NCBI GenBank assembly: GCA_905147135.1
Contig: LR990060.1
Span: 14,152,001-14,216,000, forward strand
Origin: Blastobasis lacticolella
Lineage: Eukaryota > Arthropoda > Insecta > Lepidoptera > Blastobasidae
DNA length: 64,000 bases
Reading direction: 5' to 3'
Shown: in pieces, positions 31,201-41,170 of the stretch
Layout of the letters: the number at the start of each line of letters is the position of its first letter
How positions within the stretch are numbered: the stretch's first letter is position 1
Notes under the pieces: generated by a model
Seen by the model: only the letters and a program-made list of their open reading frames with translations
Database searches by the model: none
Told to the model about the DNA's origin: nothing
Translations under genes and position numbers: made by a program

Positions 31201-34076
31201 TGTACCTTTTTCGCTTATTTCTATAATTTCGACGAGAACATTTTAAAATACAAATTCAAAATAAATACTTTTTATTGCACACCTCATGAGGAAAAAAATA
31301 TTCAGAACATGAATTATAATAGAGGTAGACAACAGGCGGCCTTATTGCTAAAGAGCAATCTCTTGCAGGCAACCGTTGAGTAACATTTAATGTCATAGTT
31401 CGCTAATATTTATGTAGCAGTTTATCTCTAGAATAAAATTTAGATAGCACTCAAGTCATGAAACTACAAGAACAAAACACATTTTATGTTATTTTAATTT
31501 TAGTGCAAACGTCATGTCAAATTATTTAGAGTCCCAAACAAAGCGATCGCAGCGAAATGCGTCTAGGGTAATACTATACGAAAAAGTGAATTCTACAAAT
31601 AAATTATACTAATGTAAAAAGCTACGCGAAAAATTGCGTCAAGTACGTGATTCTATTGAAATTTTGTCAGTTCAAGAATTTATGCTTTTGAAGTAAGAGA
31701 CTAACAAATGATCTGAAGGTCTGTTCTCAAAACTATTGACGAACATGTTTACGTGGGTCACACTGTCCAATAGCTATTGCGACAGGATTTTTATATTATT
31801 TAATAAAAGGAAAGTACGTCCTGCTGTTGAGATGATAATTATATCATTCTATATCACTAAGCTGTATGGTGTCCGGCAGAGTAGAATAGCACCAACCCCT
31901 TACACTCGTGGGTTACGTACAAGGAAGCTAACGTTTTCGATCCATAAAATCTAAAGTCTCTGTAGGCAGGAAAATGGGCAGCAGCGTTTTCCATTGTTAT
32001 ATTTACAACACTGCGATCTCCAACCCGCCTGCCAAGCGTGGAGATTATGGCAATAGCCTCCCATTTTAGTGGGAGAGGCCCTAAGTCCTGCAGTGAACTG
32101 TTATGGGCTGTGATGATGATGATACCACTAAGACGGCAAACAAGTTTTCGGACTGCCCGATGGTAGGCAGGTAAATACTGCAGCCTATGGACGTTTCCAA
32201 CACCAGGGATACCCTGTAAAACCTTTGTTGTCATCATCATCGTCAGCCCATGCAAGTCCATTGCTGGATGTAGGCTTCCACCAATGAGCGCCAATGCACC
32301 CTGTCCCCGGCTTCCCGCATCCAGCATCCACCCACAGCCTTTCGCAAATCGTCACTCCATCTGGCAGGATGGAGGATCACACAGGACGGTGTTTCGCACT
32401 GCACTTGCCGACTCATAGCCTCCACTCAAGAACTCGTTTACCCCAGCCTATTGTCCTTTCGTGGGAGAAACTTTATAATAGTGACATTTACGAGAAATTG
32501 TTGATATCCAGGAAGAACTATTTCTTCGAACCGGAAAAGGCGCCGAAGATTATATGGGGTTCCTTTACGGGAGGCTGCGCGGTGCGGTGGGCCGACGTCA
32601 CTGGAGTATACACGCAAAGAACATGCCGGAACAAGTACAGTCCCATGATGGGAAAACACTACTTGAGCAAGCGACTCGCCAAGATCGAAGCGGCTATGGA
32701 TGTATGTATGTTGGCCCCTCATTCCTCTATTACTAAATATACATACATAGAGCTTGTCTAAGCTGAAATCACGCGCCCCACTACTTAATTAGTTGATTTC
32801 GATGTGTGAGTGCAAATGTTGATAACGACACTTCATCTGTGTGGGAGCGTCGACTGCTCCGAATCGAACGACGCGTGCTCCTACGTTGAGTCTCACCGGC
32901 AACTGCATGACCAACTACAACGGCATTTGTATATGTATTGCGTCCATATTTTAAATTTGCTTGTGTGCGTTAATGCGATAGTGGGCCGCGTCATTTCAGC
33001 TTAGACGAGCTCTACAAGAAAACATCGAATAAAACAGTAAAAAAGTGTGTCTGTACATTTAATATTAATTTACAAAAAAATATTTAGGGCGAAGAAGAAA
33101 TAGTACTTGAATAGAAGATTTTGAAATGTTTGTCTGTCTGTTTGAACACGCTAATCTCCGGAACTACTGAACGGATTTGAATGAAACTTCTTTTTGTTGT
33201 GTAGCTAATTGATTTTGAAACAGGAACACCTGATGTAGAACCATAATAGACCAGCTGTACTATAAGAGTATGGAAATGGCTCCGAATGGATTTTAATGGG
33301 GTTTTCACAGTTAGCTTGTTTAGGGTTTAACTTTAAAATCATGATCAACTTTAGTTTTATCTAATTCGGTTGGATGGAACCCTAGATACAGCTTGACCGC
33401 TCCAAGCCCTTAGCTTTCGGACATTAGGGAGGTTTTTAAAATGGTGGCTCGGGAAAAAGATAAACTTTCCTAAAAACATTTCCACGCGGACAAAGTCGCG
33501 GGCAAAAGCTAGTATACTATAAGTTTAGCGAGAGGTACCGGGTTCGATTGCCGCTGCGGCCATGTAACATGTGACTCTTTTTAGAGTTATGTACATTAGT
33601 TGAATTCTAACCGATGCTCTTACGATGAGGGAAAACATCGTGAAGAAACCTGCAAATTCAGGCAACTGAATTTGTAACCAGGATCCAATCTGGTCAGGTT
33701 CCCTTGGTAGCAGGGTCAGGGAGATCAGGAGTCGCTCCACTGTAATTACCTGATCGCCACATCCTCGATCATGGACAAGGCGGACCCCGGGCTCTCGTGC
33801 TCGAGAGTACAACCGGAACATTAACGCCAAGATTATTATATATATTTTATTATAAATACTATTATAATTTTTTTTCAGGGGATAGATGATGGCTGCTTAG
33901 TTAGTCCAGTGGCTTCGCTAATACCTTTGTCACGAGGCGTTTCGCTGTTCGCACGTATACACGTCTGCGTATGTAGCACCCCGTATTGCAACAGAGCAGT
34001 AAGCAAACAGCAATGGACAGGTTATAAGGTGTTGCTTCTAAATCTTCTACCTCTGGCGCGGATATCGGAGCTTTGA
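27937..34076 (+). CDS. Predicted Ly6/uPAR-like ten-cysteine protein gene (spliced, four exons)
   Basis: Exons 27937-28200, 29861-30012, 32512-32701 and 33879-34076. Phases chain correctly: 0, then 2, then 0. The last three give ten cysteines in Ly6 order: CYVC, NC, KYC, GGC, RTC, DGC, HVCVC and PYCN, closing with C-X-C-X4-C-N. Ly6 domains are disulphide-bonded three-finger folds, secreted or GPI-anchored. The tail (YKVLLLNLLPLARI) is hydrophobic and could be a GPI signal, though short. A minus-strand paralogue at 38102-46318 has the same exon limits and all ten cysteines. The loops are longer than in typical Ly6 domains. The N-terminus with its signal peptide is not in these exons; it may lie in an unseen exon or be supplied by the gene at 14153. 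Confidence 0.65.
28262..28500 (+). mobile_element. SINE A, partly deleted
   Basis: Plus orientation: head 'cttcggtggcctaattgtcaagg', middle 'cgatgaaacctgcacattcaggcgac', tail 'gcgagagcaaaaccgggata' and 'tgacgtcgaga'. About 70 bp of the middle is missing. 28500-29480 has no supported gene; 28610-28690 has a repeat tail ending in GATGATGATGA. Confidence 0.7.
29485..29815 (-). mobile_element. SINE A, full length
   Basis: The most complete minus copy: 'atctaagcgttaatgtcccggt' at the tail end to 'agcgggattcgaacgcccgg..ccaccgacgctc' at the head. It contains the conserved block 'ccctgctaccaggggaacct' and stops 46 bp before exon B of the Ly6-like gene. Confidence 0.85.
29861..30012 (+). CDS. Exon B: first Ly6-like exon (CYVCG)
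   Basis: Acceptor tcttcattcacag, donor ATCGA/gtgagt, 152 bp, phase 0 to 2. Encodes CYVCGLDDEKIPYNSNCADA, FAEDMLPLGEV.. and WMKYCMFKI. Aligns with the minus exon at 46170-46318 (CYVCG..GIPYE..CNDAFAEDMLPL..KYCKY), with the same phases. 30013-30470 holds no other feature. Confidence 0.8.
30471..31278. repeat. 371-bp direct repeat pair with palindromic spacer
   Basis: 30471-30841 and 30908-31278 are nearly identical (about four differences seen), both starting tggtggtcaccggcgaggtt and ending aaatactttttattgc. The 66-bp spacer folds twice: aataaatactttttattgc with its inverse across 30841, and cagcaatacatata with tatatgtattgctg. Non-coding. Could be a solo-unit expansion of a mobile element or paired terminal repeats. 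Confidence 0.85.
31855..32110. repeat. Repeat B copy ending in a GATGAT tail
   Basis: Contains 'ccggcagagtagaatagcacc', 'gggcagcagcgttttccatt', 'aacccgcctgccaagcgtgg' and 'ctgcagtgaactgttatggg', ending tgatgatgatgat. The tail matches the end of the RTE-type fragment at 35380, suggesting mobilisation by that LINE. 31280-31850 has no gene. Confidence 0.7.
32116..32225 (+). repeat. Repeat C copy
   Basis: Shares 'ataccactaagacggcaaac', 'gcagcctatggacgttt' and 'ccctgtaaaac' with 34750-34890. Confidence 0.65.
32230..32425 (-). pseudogene. RTE-type LINE C-terminal fragment, minus strand
   Basis: The minus frame encodes RWSDDLRKAVGGCWMREAGD and HWRSLVEAYIQQWTCMG, the last ~50 residues of RTE-clade proteins, with the GATGAT tail toward 32230. 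Directly upstream of Ly6-like exon C. Confidence 0.7.
32512..32701 (+). CDS. Exon C: second Ly6-like exon (GGCAVRW)
   Basis: Acceptor ttgttgatatccag, donor GGAT/gtatgt, 190 bp, phase 2 to 0. Encodes (E)KNYFFEPEKAPKIIW, then GSFTGGCAVRWADVTGVYTQ, RTCRNKYSP and SKRLAKIEAAMD. The minus exon at 45570-45756 matches through GGCAVRW.D.T.VYTQR.CRN and has an almost identical acceptor (tgttgatgtccag). The frame also runs on to a TAA at 32759, a less likely alternative end. Confidence 0.8.
33105..33515 (+). repeat. Repeat E (RTE-derived SINE-like)
   Basis: Shares 'ctaatctccggaactactg', 'gaaccataatagaccagctg' and the end 'aaagtcgcgggcaaaagctagt' with 39670-40075. Non-coding. 32762-33100 is AT-rich intron. 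Confidence 0.75.
33518..33842 (+). mobile_element. SINE A, full length, plus orientation
   Basis: Head with B-box-like ggttcgattgccgctgcggc, middle 'catcgtgaagaaacctgcaa', tail 'cattaacgccaagattatta' followed by TA repeats. This copy fixes the orientation of the family. Lies 37 bp before exon D. Confidence 0.88.
33879..34076 (+). CDS. Exon D: last Ly6-like exon (CVCSTPYCN) and hydrophobic tail
   Basis: Strong acceptor (aattttttttcag). Open in phase 0 to TGA at 34074. Encodes GIDDGCLVSPVASLIPLSRG, then RIHVCVCSTPYCN and a tail with YKVLLLNLLPLARI. Paralogous with the minus exon 38102-38338 and the broken exon at 62217. The C-X-C-X4-CN ending is the Ly6 signature. Confidence 0.8.
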   Translation, partial: GIDDGCLVSPVASLIPLSRGVSLFARIHVCVCSTPYCNRAVSKQQWTGYKVLLLNLLPLARISEL

Positions 34077-34109
34077 TTCTATTTATAGACTAGAGGTAGT
34101 CTGTGTTTA

Positions 34110-34175
34110 TAGCTATTTGGTGGTGGCAGTGGCGACCACTTTCCATCAGGTGGCCCGCTTGCCTGTTTGCCTAGC
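34110..34175 (-). repeat. Repeat D fragment
   Basis: Minus-strand 'ggcaagcgggccacctgatg' and 'gaaagtggtcgccactgcc'. 34180-34740 is AT-rich with no gene; 34500-34530 holds 'gtagctaactttccaatctt', a piece related to the foldback repeats at 47455 and 63010. Confidence 0.6.
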
Positions 34176-34749
34176 GCATGAATAATGGTTGGTAACGTAA
34201 GAATTGTTATGTAAATTAGTCAGCAGATGTGGGCTTTTATACATATATAACCTAATATTGGATTTTTGAAACATTTTCTGTATTTTTTTTGGTTGGTTAC
34301 TGTTTTTTGAGATTTGTAGCTTTAAAAATTCGATTAAAATTATATATGGTAGGTACTTATCTTAGCAAGAGTACTACTCTCAGTTAAGTATTTTTCACTT
34401 TGATTATATTATTTTTATTTTGAGCGAAGTGTATTTTTTATTTTGAGATTTTTCATGTTGGTTCCATTTCCATACTCAGAGCAAAAAAAAATTAAGAGTC
34501 TACCAGAAGGTAGCTAACTTTCCAATCTTTTTGGTTCCATTGAAATAAAAGTTTCTTCATGATCTAGTGAATTAGTTCAATCATCAAACAAAGAAGACTG
34601 GGCACAAGTGGTCTATGAACCAGCCGCATCACGGTCATGATCAGCGGTAACGTTGCCTCAGATATTTTCTCGTACAAGAGGGCATCAAAATCGGTCTAAG
34701 AAGTTTCGAGAAAAAGCTTTTAACGTCATATTTAGAAAAATAAAAATTA

Positions 34750-34890
34750 ATACCACTAAGGTGGCAAACAAGCTTGCGGCCTGCCTGATGGTAAGCAGTC
34801 ACCGCAGCCTATGGACGTTTGCCCAGGGGCATCACCCACGCGTTGCCGACCCCGTAAAACATTTGTATGGCAAGTACCGTATTCTTTGAA
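34750..34890 (+). repeat. Repeat C copy
   Basis: The clearest copy: 'ggtggcaaacaagcttgcgg', 'gcctgatggtaagcagtcac', 'catcacccacgcgttgccga'. Confidence 0.7.
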
Positions 34891-35124
34891 CCAGCAGCAA
34901 CATGGTTACAGAGTAAAGGCTGAGTTTCCAAAAATAGCTTCTCATAAGTTCACATAAACGGCGCGCTCTAAGGATTCAAATATCACTATAATTATTTGAC
35001 TTTCGGAGTATATTTACATTTAAAACACAGTGGTTTTCCGCCGTCTGTCCCTCTATATGTATTGTTAAGGTCAGAAATGAGAAGACGTAATTTATACTTA
35101 TAATTTATTTGATAATTGATTTAT

Positions 35125-35395
35125 TTGCCCGACATAGCTCTAAGGATTGCCAGACTGAAGTGGCAGTGGGCAGGGCACATAGCTAAAAGAACAGATGGCC
35201 GATGGGGCAGTAAAGTTCTCAAGTGGCGACCACGTATCGAAAGACAAAGCGTGGGTAGGCCTTTCACAAGGACTGATGACCTGGTAAAAATCGCAGATAC
35301 CAGCTGGATGCGGAAGGCACAGGATCGGCCTTTGTGGAGATCACTGGGGGAGGTCTGCCCAGCAGTCTTCTGGCTGTTATGATGATGATGATGAT
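35125..35395 (+). pseudogene. RTE-type LINE C-terminal fragment with GATGAT tail
   Basis: Encodes IALRIARLKWQWAGHIAKRT, WRPRIERQSVGRP, RTDDLVKIADTSWMRKAQDR and LWRSLGEVC, the conserved end of RTE-clade proteins, then 'gctgttatgatgatgatgat'. 5'-truncated. Confidence 0.85.
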
Positions 35396-35399
35396 GATT

Positions 35400-36720
35400 C
35401 ATTACACAATTGACACGTGTGATAACTTAGCCAGGAGTGCCGTTCTTCTCCGCATCTCTCCTCTCACGTAGCACTGGAATGACTATGACTTAGGGCTGAC
35501 GTCACAGCGTAGCTGACGACGTCATAACGTAGTGCTACACGACGCTCTATCTATTTCTTATACTATGTATGTACGCTTAGATATTTTAAATGATCTACGA
35601 AGCGGATTTTAATGCGGATTTCATCAGTTGATAGGGTGATTCAAGAGGAAGATTTATAGCGTAACACTTTATAGCATAGCATTAAAAACATTGTACAGTT
35701 GCCTTCATGGCTGACACTGACATATTTTTCGTACTTTTTCCCTGTGATTATCAACGATATTCTTATGGTACGCGAATTAAAAATCGGTCCTGGGAGCCCT
35801 TCGGACACATTCGCACAATTTTCTTTAACCGTATTCTTTGAACCAGCATTGACATTATTACGGAGTATATGTTAAGTACCCTCAACTATTTTTGTATGCT
35901 ACACGACATCACAATTGGTATCGGCGGTTTCTCGCACATTTGTTCCGTACGCCTGGGAGCGTACGCGTGGGTGAGTACCACAGCTTTATCTATTTCCACC
36001 GCCAAGCAACAATGCAAGCATTATTGTGTTCTGGTTTGGCATAAGGCACTTAATCATACCCTCACATTGACAACGCACCTGCGCGTCCGCATTTTTGTTG
36101 CCAGCAATCTAAATGCATGAATCGTAGATGTTATGGGCGACAGTTACCGCTTACTATCAGGTGGGCTGTCTGCTCGTTTGTCACTAGGTAGTATAAAAAT
36201 AAGTGCCGTAATCTTTTAACCAATAGCGACATTGTTACGGAGTGTATTTTTAGGTTGAGCATAAACTATATTTTTTTCAGGCTACTCGATATCAAAATCG
36301 GTGTGTATGATATCAAAACCATAAGACGACTTGTGCCAAAATAATCAGTAACTCTGGACTTATTTAGTTATTGTATTGATTTTACATTACCTCATCCCAA
36401 ACGGAGACCATACCATCTAGCTCTGGCTGAGGAATGTCATCATCATTTGACTCCCTTCTCCTATTTATTTGGGATCAGCACCTTATGTTTTCTATCTCCA
36501 TTCATCCCTATCGCTGTCATCTCCACGCTCACCTTTCGCTTACTGATATCCCTCATCACACAATCCATCCATATTTTCTTTGGTCTTCCCTTTCCTATGT
36601 ATCCATCTACATTCATATTCAATGCCCTTTTGGTGACATGATAATATGGCTAAACAAAAACAAGCATCTACTGTGAATTTTATCACCAATCAATCAATTT
36701 TATCACTTCAAGTTACCTCT
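35400..36720. other. No gene recognised
   Basis: AT-rich. 35470-35570 repeats 'tgacgtca..gcgtagc' twice; 36130-36200 is a diverged repeat C/D piece (ttaccgcttactatcaggtg). No supported exon or RNA gene. Confidence 0.4.
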
Positions 36721-36724
36721 TATT

Positions 36725-36940
36725 TTTTTTTATTTTTTTTTTGTGTCATACGGTAGGCACACAGGCAAGCGGGCCACCTGATGGAAAGTGGTCACCACTG
36801 CCTATAGACATTAGCAACACCAAGAGTATCGCTAATGCGTTGCCCACCTCTATAACACGTTGCTCTGGCAGCAAAAAGCAAATGCCACTCCACTGCCAAA
36901 GCCTCGGTTCCCCAAATCCCCACCCCATGGAGCCCTCTTA
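36725..36940 (+). repeat. Repeat D copy
   Basis: Almost identical to 16262-16480 over 'gtcatacggtaggcacacag' to 'ccccaccccatggagccct', including the T-run before it. The similarity suggests recent dispersal of this repeat. Confidence 0.8.
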
Positions 36941-37109
36941 CCTCTCATGTATTCGTTCCGAACTCCGTCACACTTCGTCACACCACACATGCATCTTGAC
37001 ATCCTCATCTCACTCGCATGCAATCGTCTTTCATCTGCTATCTAAGTAGACCACCACTCCGATCCAAACATTATGACAGGTTTTACAACTGCTTTCTAAA
37101 ATCATCCCT

Positions 37110-37330
37110 TTACCCTTAGAGTGTAACCTAATGCCATTTCATCCATCCAGCGTTGATCCGGTGCTTCAGAGTACGGTCTACTTTACCGTCGCCCTGTACC
37201 AGAGACCCGAGGAATTTTAAGTCGCAGCAGACTGGTAGGGCAACGTTTCGCTCTTTTTGACTTTGAAGAATGTACTTGTAAAAATTACAGAACCTACAGC
37301 TCCTTGGTGTTGAGCTATCTTGCAATTTTG
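37110..37330 (-). pseudogene. RTE-type LINE RT fragment
   Basis: The minus frame encodes [20 protein letters not shown] and [10 protein letters not shown], a segment just after the RT core of RTE-type proteins. Short and isolated. Confidence 0.65.
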
Positions 37331-37599
37331 ACTTTGGTCAGTACATCGAATCCAAAGGAAGGACTGCAGCCAAAGAGATTGGAAAGTTAGCTACGTTCAT
37401 GGTTAAGTACTCGTAGAGCGGCCCTCATAGACAAATAGCGTGCTCATGGACTTACCACCCAAGAAAAACTGACAAAGTGATTTTGATATTATTTTGACTT
37501 TGAAATGATTTCTACTTTATTTCCTTTCGAACAGTATATGCTATAAAACCTTTTAACAGCTGCACAGGAATATGAATTTTAAGGTGATAATGCATTTAT

Positions 37600-37715
37600 G
37601 AGCTCGACCGTACATGACTCAGAAAAGAGTCGAAGAGGGAAGTGGACTTCGAACCCGGTACCTCTCACTTACGAGTCCGATACCTCAACCACAAGGCCAC
37701 CGACACTCCCTTACT
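37600..37715 (-). mobile_element. SINE A head fragment with A- and B-box
   Basis: On the minus strand: 'gtcggtggccttgtggttga' (A-box-like) and 'taccgggttcgaagtccact' (B-box-like), the tRNA-derived promoter of SINE A. Body missing. 37720-38100 has no gene. Confidence 0.7.
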
Positions 37716-38101
37716 GTTTAAAGGTAATATGAAATAAAAAGTTATTTTAGGGAAGCAGCATGCAATTTTATAATAAAGTTACAAAGAAAACGTATCAAAA
37801 TATAAATAAAATCAAAAAGGTATAAAATTGATTTTAGATAAACTTCAACATCTGTTGCTAACTTAAACTTACACTTACACTATACAGATACGCACTTACT
37901 TTAAAATTTAGAGCAAAGACCATAATATCCCTCCTCCGTTTTACTCAAGTAGTTTTGTATTTTTTTGTCTTTCTTTTCCTGCACCGCCTACCATTCTCAG
38001 GCTTAAATTATCCCGGTTGACTGGTAGATAAGGCTATTTTAGCTTTAAGACCGCCACTGTACTTTTGTGCATAAAGCTTTAATAAACAAATAATTCAAAC
38101 T

Positions 38102-38338
38102 TTAAATTACATTTGTATCATAACGGCAAAAAGTACCCAAGTCTAGTACCCAAGGTAATGATAAGGAGGCGACAACATTAAGCAGCAACATATACGCTGT
38201 CCATTGCTGGTTGTTAATAGCTTTATTACAATACGGGGTATTACAAACGCAGACGTGGAAACGTGCAAACAGGGAAACGCCTCGGGACAGAGGCACTAGC
38301 GACGCCACGGGACTAATCAGGCAGCCATTGTCTACGTT
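38102..38338 (-). CDS. Exon D of the minus-strand Ly6-like gene
   Basis: Acceptor gttatttattccag ends at 38339. Open in phase 0 to a TAA at 38102. Encodes NVDNGCLISPVASLVPLSRG, RFHVCVCNTPYCNKA and then a strongly hydrophobic segment AYMLLLNVVASLSLPWVL before a polar end. The tail suggests a GPI signal or a membrane segment, although GPI signals usually stop at the hydrophobic part. Paralogous with 33879-34076. Separated from exon C by 7.2 kb that contains two LINEs. Confidence 0.78.
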   Translation of the reverse strand, partial: NVDNGCLISPVASLVPLSRGVSLFARFHVCVCNTPYCNKAINNQQWTAYMLLLNVVASLSLPWVLDLGTFCRYDTNVI

Positions 38339-38604
38339 CTGGAATAAATAACATTTTTATATAGCTTTCCGAACGCGATTCCTACCACGTAGGGGGATAG
38401 AGGTGCGGGGATAAAAAGAAGCCTATAATAATAATAGCATTTATTTCAGATAATTACATCCATATCAAAATAACAAAAAATAAAATACAAAATTACATTA
38501 TCACTTAACATTAAACAATGTTGTGTACTAAAGTAAGTAGGTACTTATTCGTACATATTTACAAGTCATCTACATAGTTATGTCATTACAGTAGGTATAA
38601 CTAT

Positions 38605-39327
38605 TTAAACTATGTTACTGTTCTCGCACCGGTGCAGATCAAGCCAATGGCTGACAATAGGGTTACTCATGTCCTCACATACCCGCTCCAGTATAACATT
38701 TTTCGCATTCTTCAACCTTTCCCAGCAAGAGGCTGTTCTCTGTCTCAAAATAACGAAAAAATCAGGAACGCCAGCATCGGAAAACATGGCTTTTGCACTA
38801 CAGAAACGAGGAAGTTTCAAAAAAATACGAAAGGCGTCGTTATATTGTACGCGAAGCACGTTAATGGACCGTTTTGTGTACTTTGTCCACATACTACAAC
38901 TATAAAAGCATTGACAGAATGCCTTGAACAAAGTAACTTTTACTTCTTCGGTGCATCGCGCAAATCTACGTGCAAGCATGTTACATCGGATTGCTAGTGC
39001 CCTTCGCTCGCGTTCGATGTCAATATCATCGGACAGCGTGTCCGTGAGAATATGCCCAAGGTACCTAAAATTATCGACCACCCGCACCACAGACCCATTT
39101 AAGTACACAGGTGGCACCGTCTCCGGACCTCTTCCAGCCCTGAAAACTAAAAGTTCGGTTTTTGACGCGATGTATTTCAAACCGTGCCTTCTGGAATATG
39201 ATTCACATATTCCCAGAAGTTTCCGAATGCCGTTTATTGAGGGGCTGAGAAGAACCATATCGTCCGCGTAGCTCACATTGTTAACACACACGTTACCAAT
39301 GTGGCAACCGACCCTGGAGCCTCTCAA
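38605..39327 (-). pseudogene. LINE reverse transcriptase C-terminal part
   Basis: A 240-codon open minus frame with NNVSYADDMVLLSPSINGIR (the YADD box), ASKTELLVF, NFRYLGHILTD, RERRALAIRCNMLARRFARC and QYNDAFRIFLKLPR. 5'-truncated, with the 3' end at about 38560 in AT-rich sequence. Clade not certain; the block order is that of a non-LTR RT. Lies in the last intron of the minus-strand Ly6-like gene. Confidence 0.82.
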
Positions 39328-39419
39328 TTCCTCAATAAGGCCATTTACGTAGAGGTGTTATTGTGTTGCTATATGTGTTATTGTTATGCCAGATCGGAAT
39401 CTTGCTATCTTCTTAATCT

Positions 39420-39530
39420 TTTTTACCACCATGGTGGAAAACAAGCTTGCGGCCTGCCTGATAGTAAGCAGTCACCGCAGCCTATGGACGTTGGCAGTAC
39501 CAGGCGCATCAAAGGGGCTACCTACCAAAT
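39420..39530 (+). repeat. Repeat C copy
   Basis: 'accatggtggaaaacaagct', 'gcctgatagtaagcagtcac', 'agcctatggacgttggcagt'. Confidence 0.65.
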
Positions 39531-39574
39531 TTCATCCAAATCCGTTCATCTGTTTAGGCGTGAAGAGGCAACAA

Positions 39575-40078
39575 ACATACACACACGAACTTTCACATCT
39601 ATTACACATAATACAACAGTTAAAATAATAAATAATAAAAAAATAGTAATAGAAAAATATTTATTAAATTTTTTGCCTGTCTGTTTGTACGCGCTAATCT
39701 CCGGAACTACTGGACATATTTGAATAAAACTTTTTTTGGTTGTGCAGCTATTAAGCCTCGATAACATATAGGGTATCATTGCTTTTGAAAACTGGAACAT
39801 CTGACGTAGAACCATAATAGACCAGCTGAACTATAAGAAATATGGAAATGGCGCCGAATGGATTTTGATGGGGTTTTCACAGTGTGGTAGTTTGCTGTCC
39901 AACTTAAAATCTAGGCCACGTTTCATCTAGTTCGGTTGGGTAGAACCAGAGATACAGTTTGACCTCTCCGTAGTACTAGCTTTCATAAATTAGGGAGGTC
40001 CTTTAAAATGGTCAGTCGGGAAAAAGTGCCCTTAAACGATTTCCAACGACGAAGTCACAAGCAAAAGCTAGTTTATAA
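39575..40078 (+). repeat. Repeat E copy
   Basis: Matches 33105-33515 through 'gcgctaatctccggaactac', 'gtagaaccataatagaccag' and 'gaagtcacaagcaaaagcta'. Abuts the 5' end of the non-LTR element that follows. Confidence 0.7.
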
Positions 40079-40207
40079 TGTTAGTGGGATTGCTGGCCAG
40101 GCGCGACTTCGTTCGCCTGCTTTAGGCTTGTGGCTCCCATTTTCCGTACTTGGACTCAAATCCAGTCCTTTATACGTGACTGAGAGCCGACTATTGTAGC
40201 CAGCCGT

Positions 40208-41170
40208 TTGCCTGGTATTCATGCCCCAGCGCCCCTCGCGGACGGACAGTTGAGCTCCACTGTAAATTTACAAAAACTGTGTAAAATGACGCAAGTAGTC
40301 CTTGAAAAGTTAATCCGCGAATTAAGCAAGACCGTGGCTAGTTTATCTAGCAAAGTTGACCACCTGCAAGCCCAAATCGGTGAGCAAAACGTTATTCTAA
40401 AACAGCAAGCTATAGCTTTAAAACAGCTGACGGCTGAGACTACCTGCGCAACAGCAATTTCTCCGTCAACAGCTAATTCAGCGGTTGGACAACGGCCTAT
40501 TAGGCAAGCACGTCTAAAAGCCGCCGCTGCACTAAGCGCCGCAAGCGCAACCGCCGCTGTGAAAAAAGCGGGTACGCGCGCATCATTCGCCAGCGCCGCC
40601 GCCGCCGCTCCAAGGACCCCCGACCCGAGCCGGGCGAGCGCAACCGCCGCCACCGCCGAAGCGGGCATTCCGACGTGTGCGGCCACGAGATCGACGGAGA
40701 TAAGTAGACCCAACGCGGACGATGTAACTATATCGGAAACACAACTAAACGTTACTACGGGCAGGCAATACGAACATGCCTGGAAGACGATCCGTCCACG
40801 CCGTAAAACAGGATCACGAAGACCCATTACTGTAGGTGCAGGGTCAGAGCAATGCGAGATAAAAACGGTGGAACGTATGAAACATATTCAAGCCTGGTCA
40901 TTCAGCCCGGAAACTACAACGGAAACCATATTAAAATTTCTAAATAATATCAAAACTTCTTCAGAGTACGTTGTTGAAAAACGCGACATCCCCACCACTC
41001 GTCACGCAGCTTTCGTAATACGTATGCCAGAAACATTAATGGAAAAATTCAAAGCGCCCGCAGTGTGGCCGCCGGGAGTGAGATTTACCGATTGGTTTCT
41101 TGCTCGGCCCCGTCGCGAACGGCGGGGCCCGACCGCCGCCGCCGAAGCAGACAGAGAGAGCCGCGAGTGA
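40208..41170 (+). CDS. Non-LTR retrotransposon ORF1 protein
   Basis: 320 codons, intact; the first Met may be that at residue 1 or the internal KMTQVV Met at 40286. Residues about 30-80 form a predicted coiled coil (VLEKLIRELSKTVASLSSKV), used by ORF1 proteins to trimerise. Residues 80-160 are Ala-rich and low complexity. Residues 215-310 (KHIQAWSFSPETTTETILKF; VWPPGVRFTDWF) resemble the C-terminal nucleic-acid-binding region of CR1/L2-type ORF1. It binds element RNA in the known family. Overlaps the start of ORF2. Confidence 0.75.
   Translation: MPGIHAPAPLADGQLSSTVNLQKLCKMTQVVLEKLIRELSKTVASLSSKVDHLQAQIGEQNVILKQQAIALKQLTAETTCATAISPSTANSAVGQRPIRQARLKAAAALSAASATAAVKKAGTRASFASAAAAAPRTPDPSRASATAATAEAGIPTCAATRSTEISRPNADDVTISETQLNVTTGRQYEHAWKTIRPRRKTGSRRPITVGAGSEQCEIKTVERMKHIQAWSFSPETTTETILKFLNNIKTSSEYVVEKRDIPTTRHAAFVIRMPETLMEKFKAPAVWPPGVRFTDWFLARPRRERRGPTAAAEADRESRE

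Noticed and set aside
36434..36676. Plus ORF 'SSFDSLLLFIWDQHLMF'
   Set aside because: Resembles transcribed repeat sequence with C/T-rich composition; no second copy or domain to support it.
40219..40827. 202-codon minus ORF
   Set aside because: Antisense shadow of LINE ORF1, whose Ala-rich codons leave the opposite strand open.
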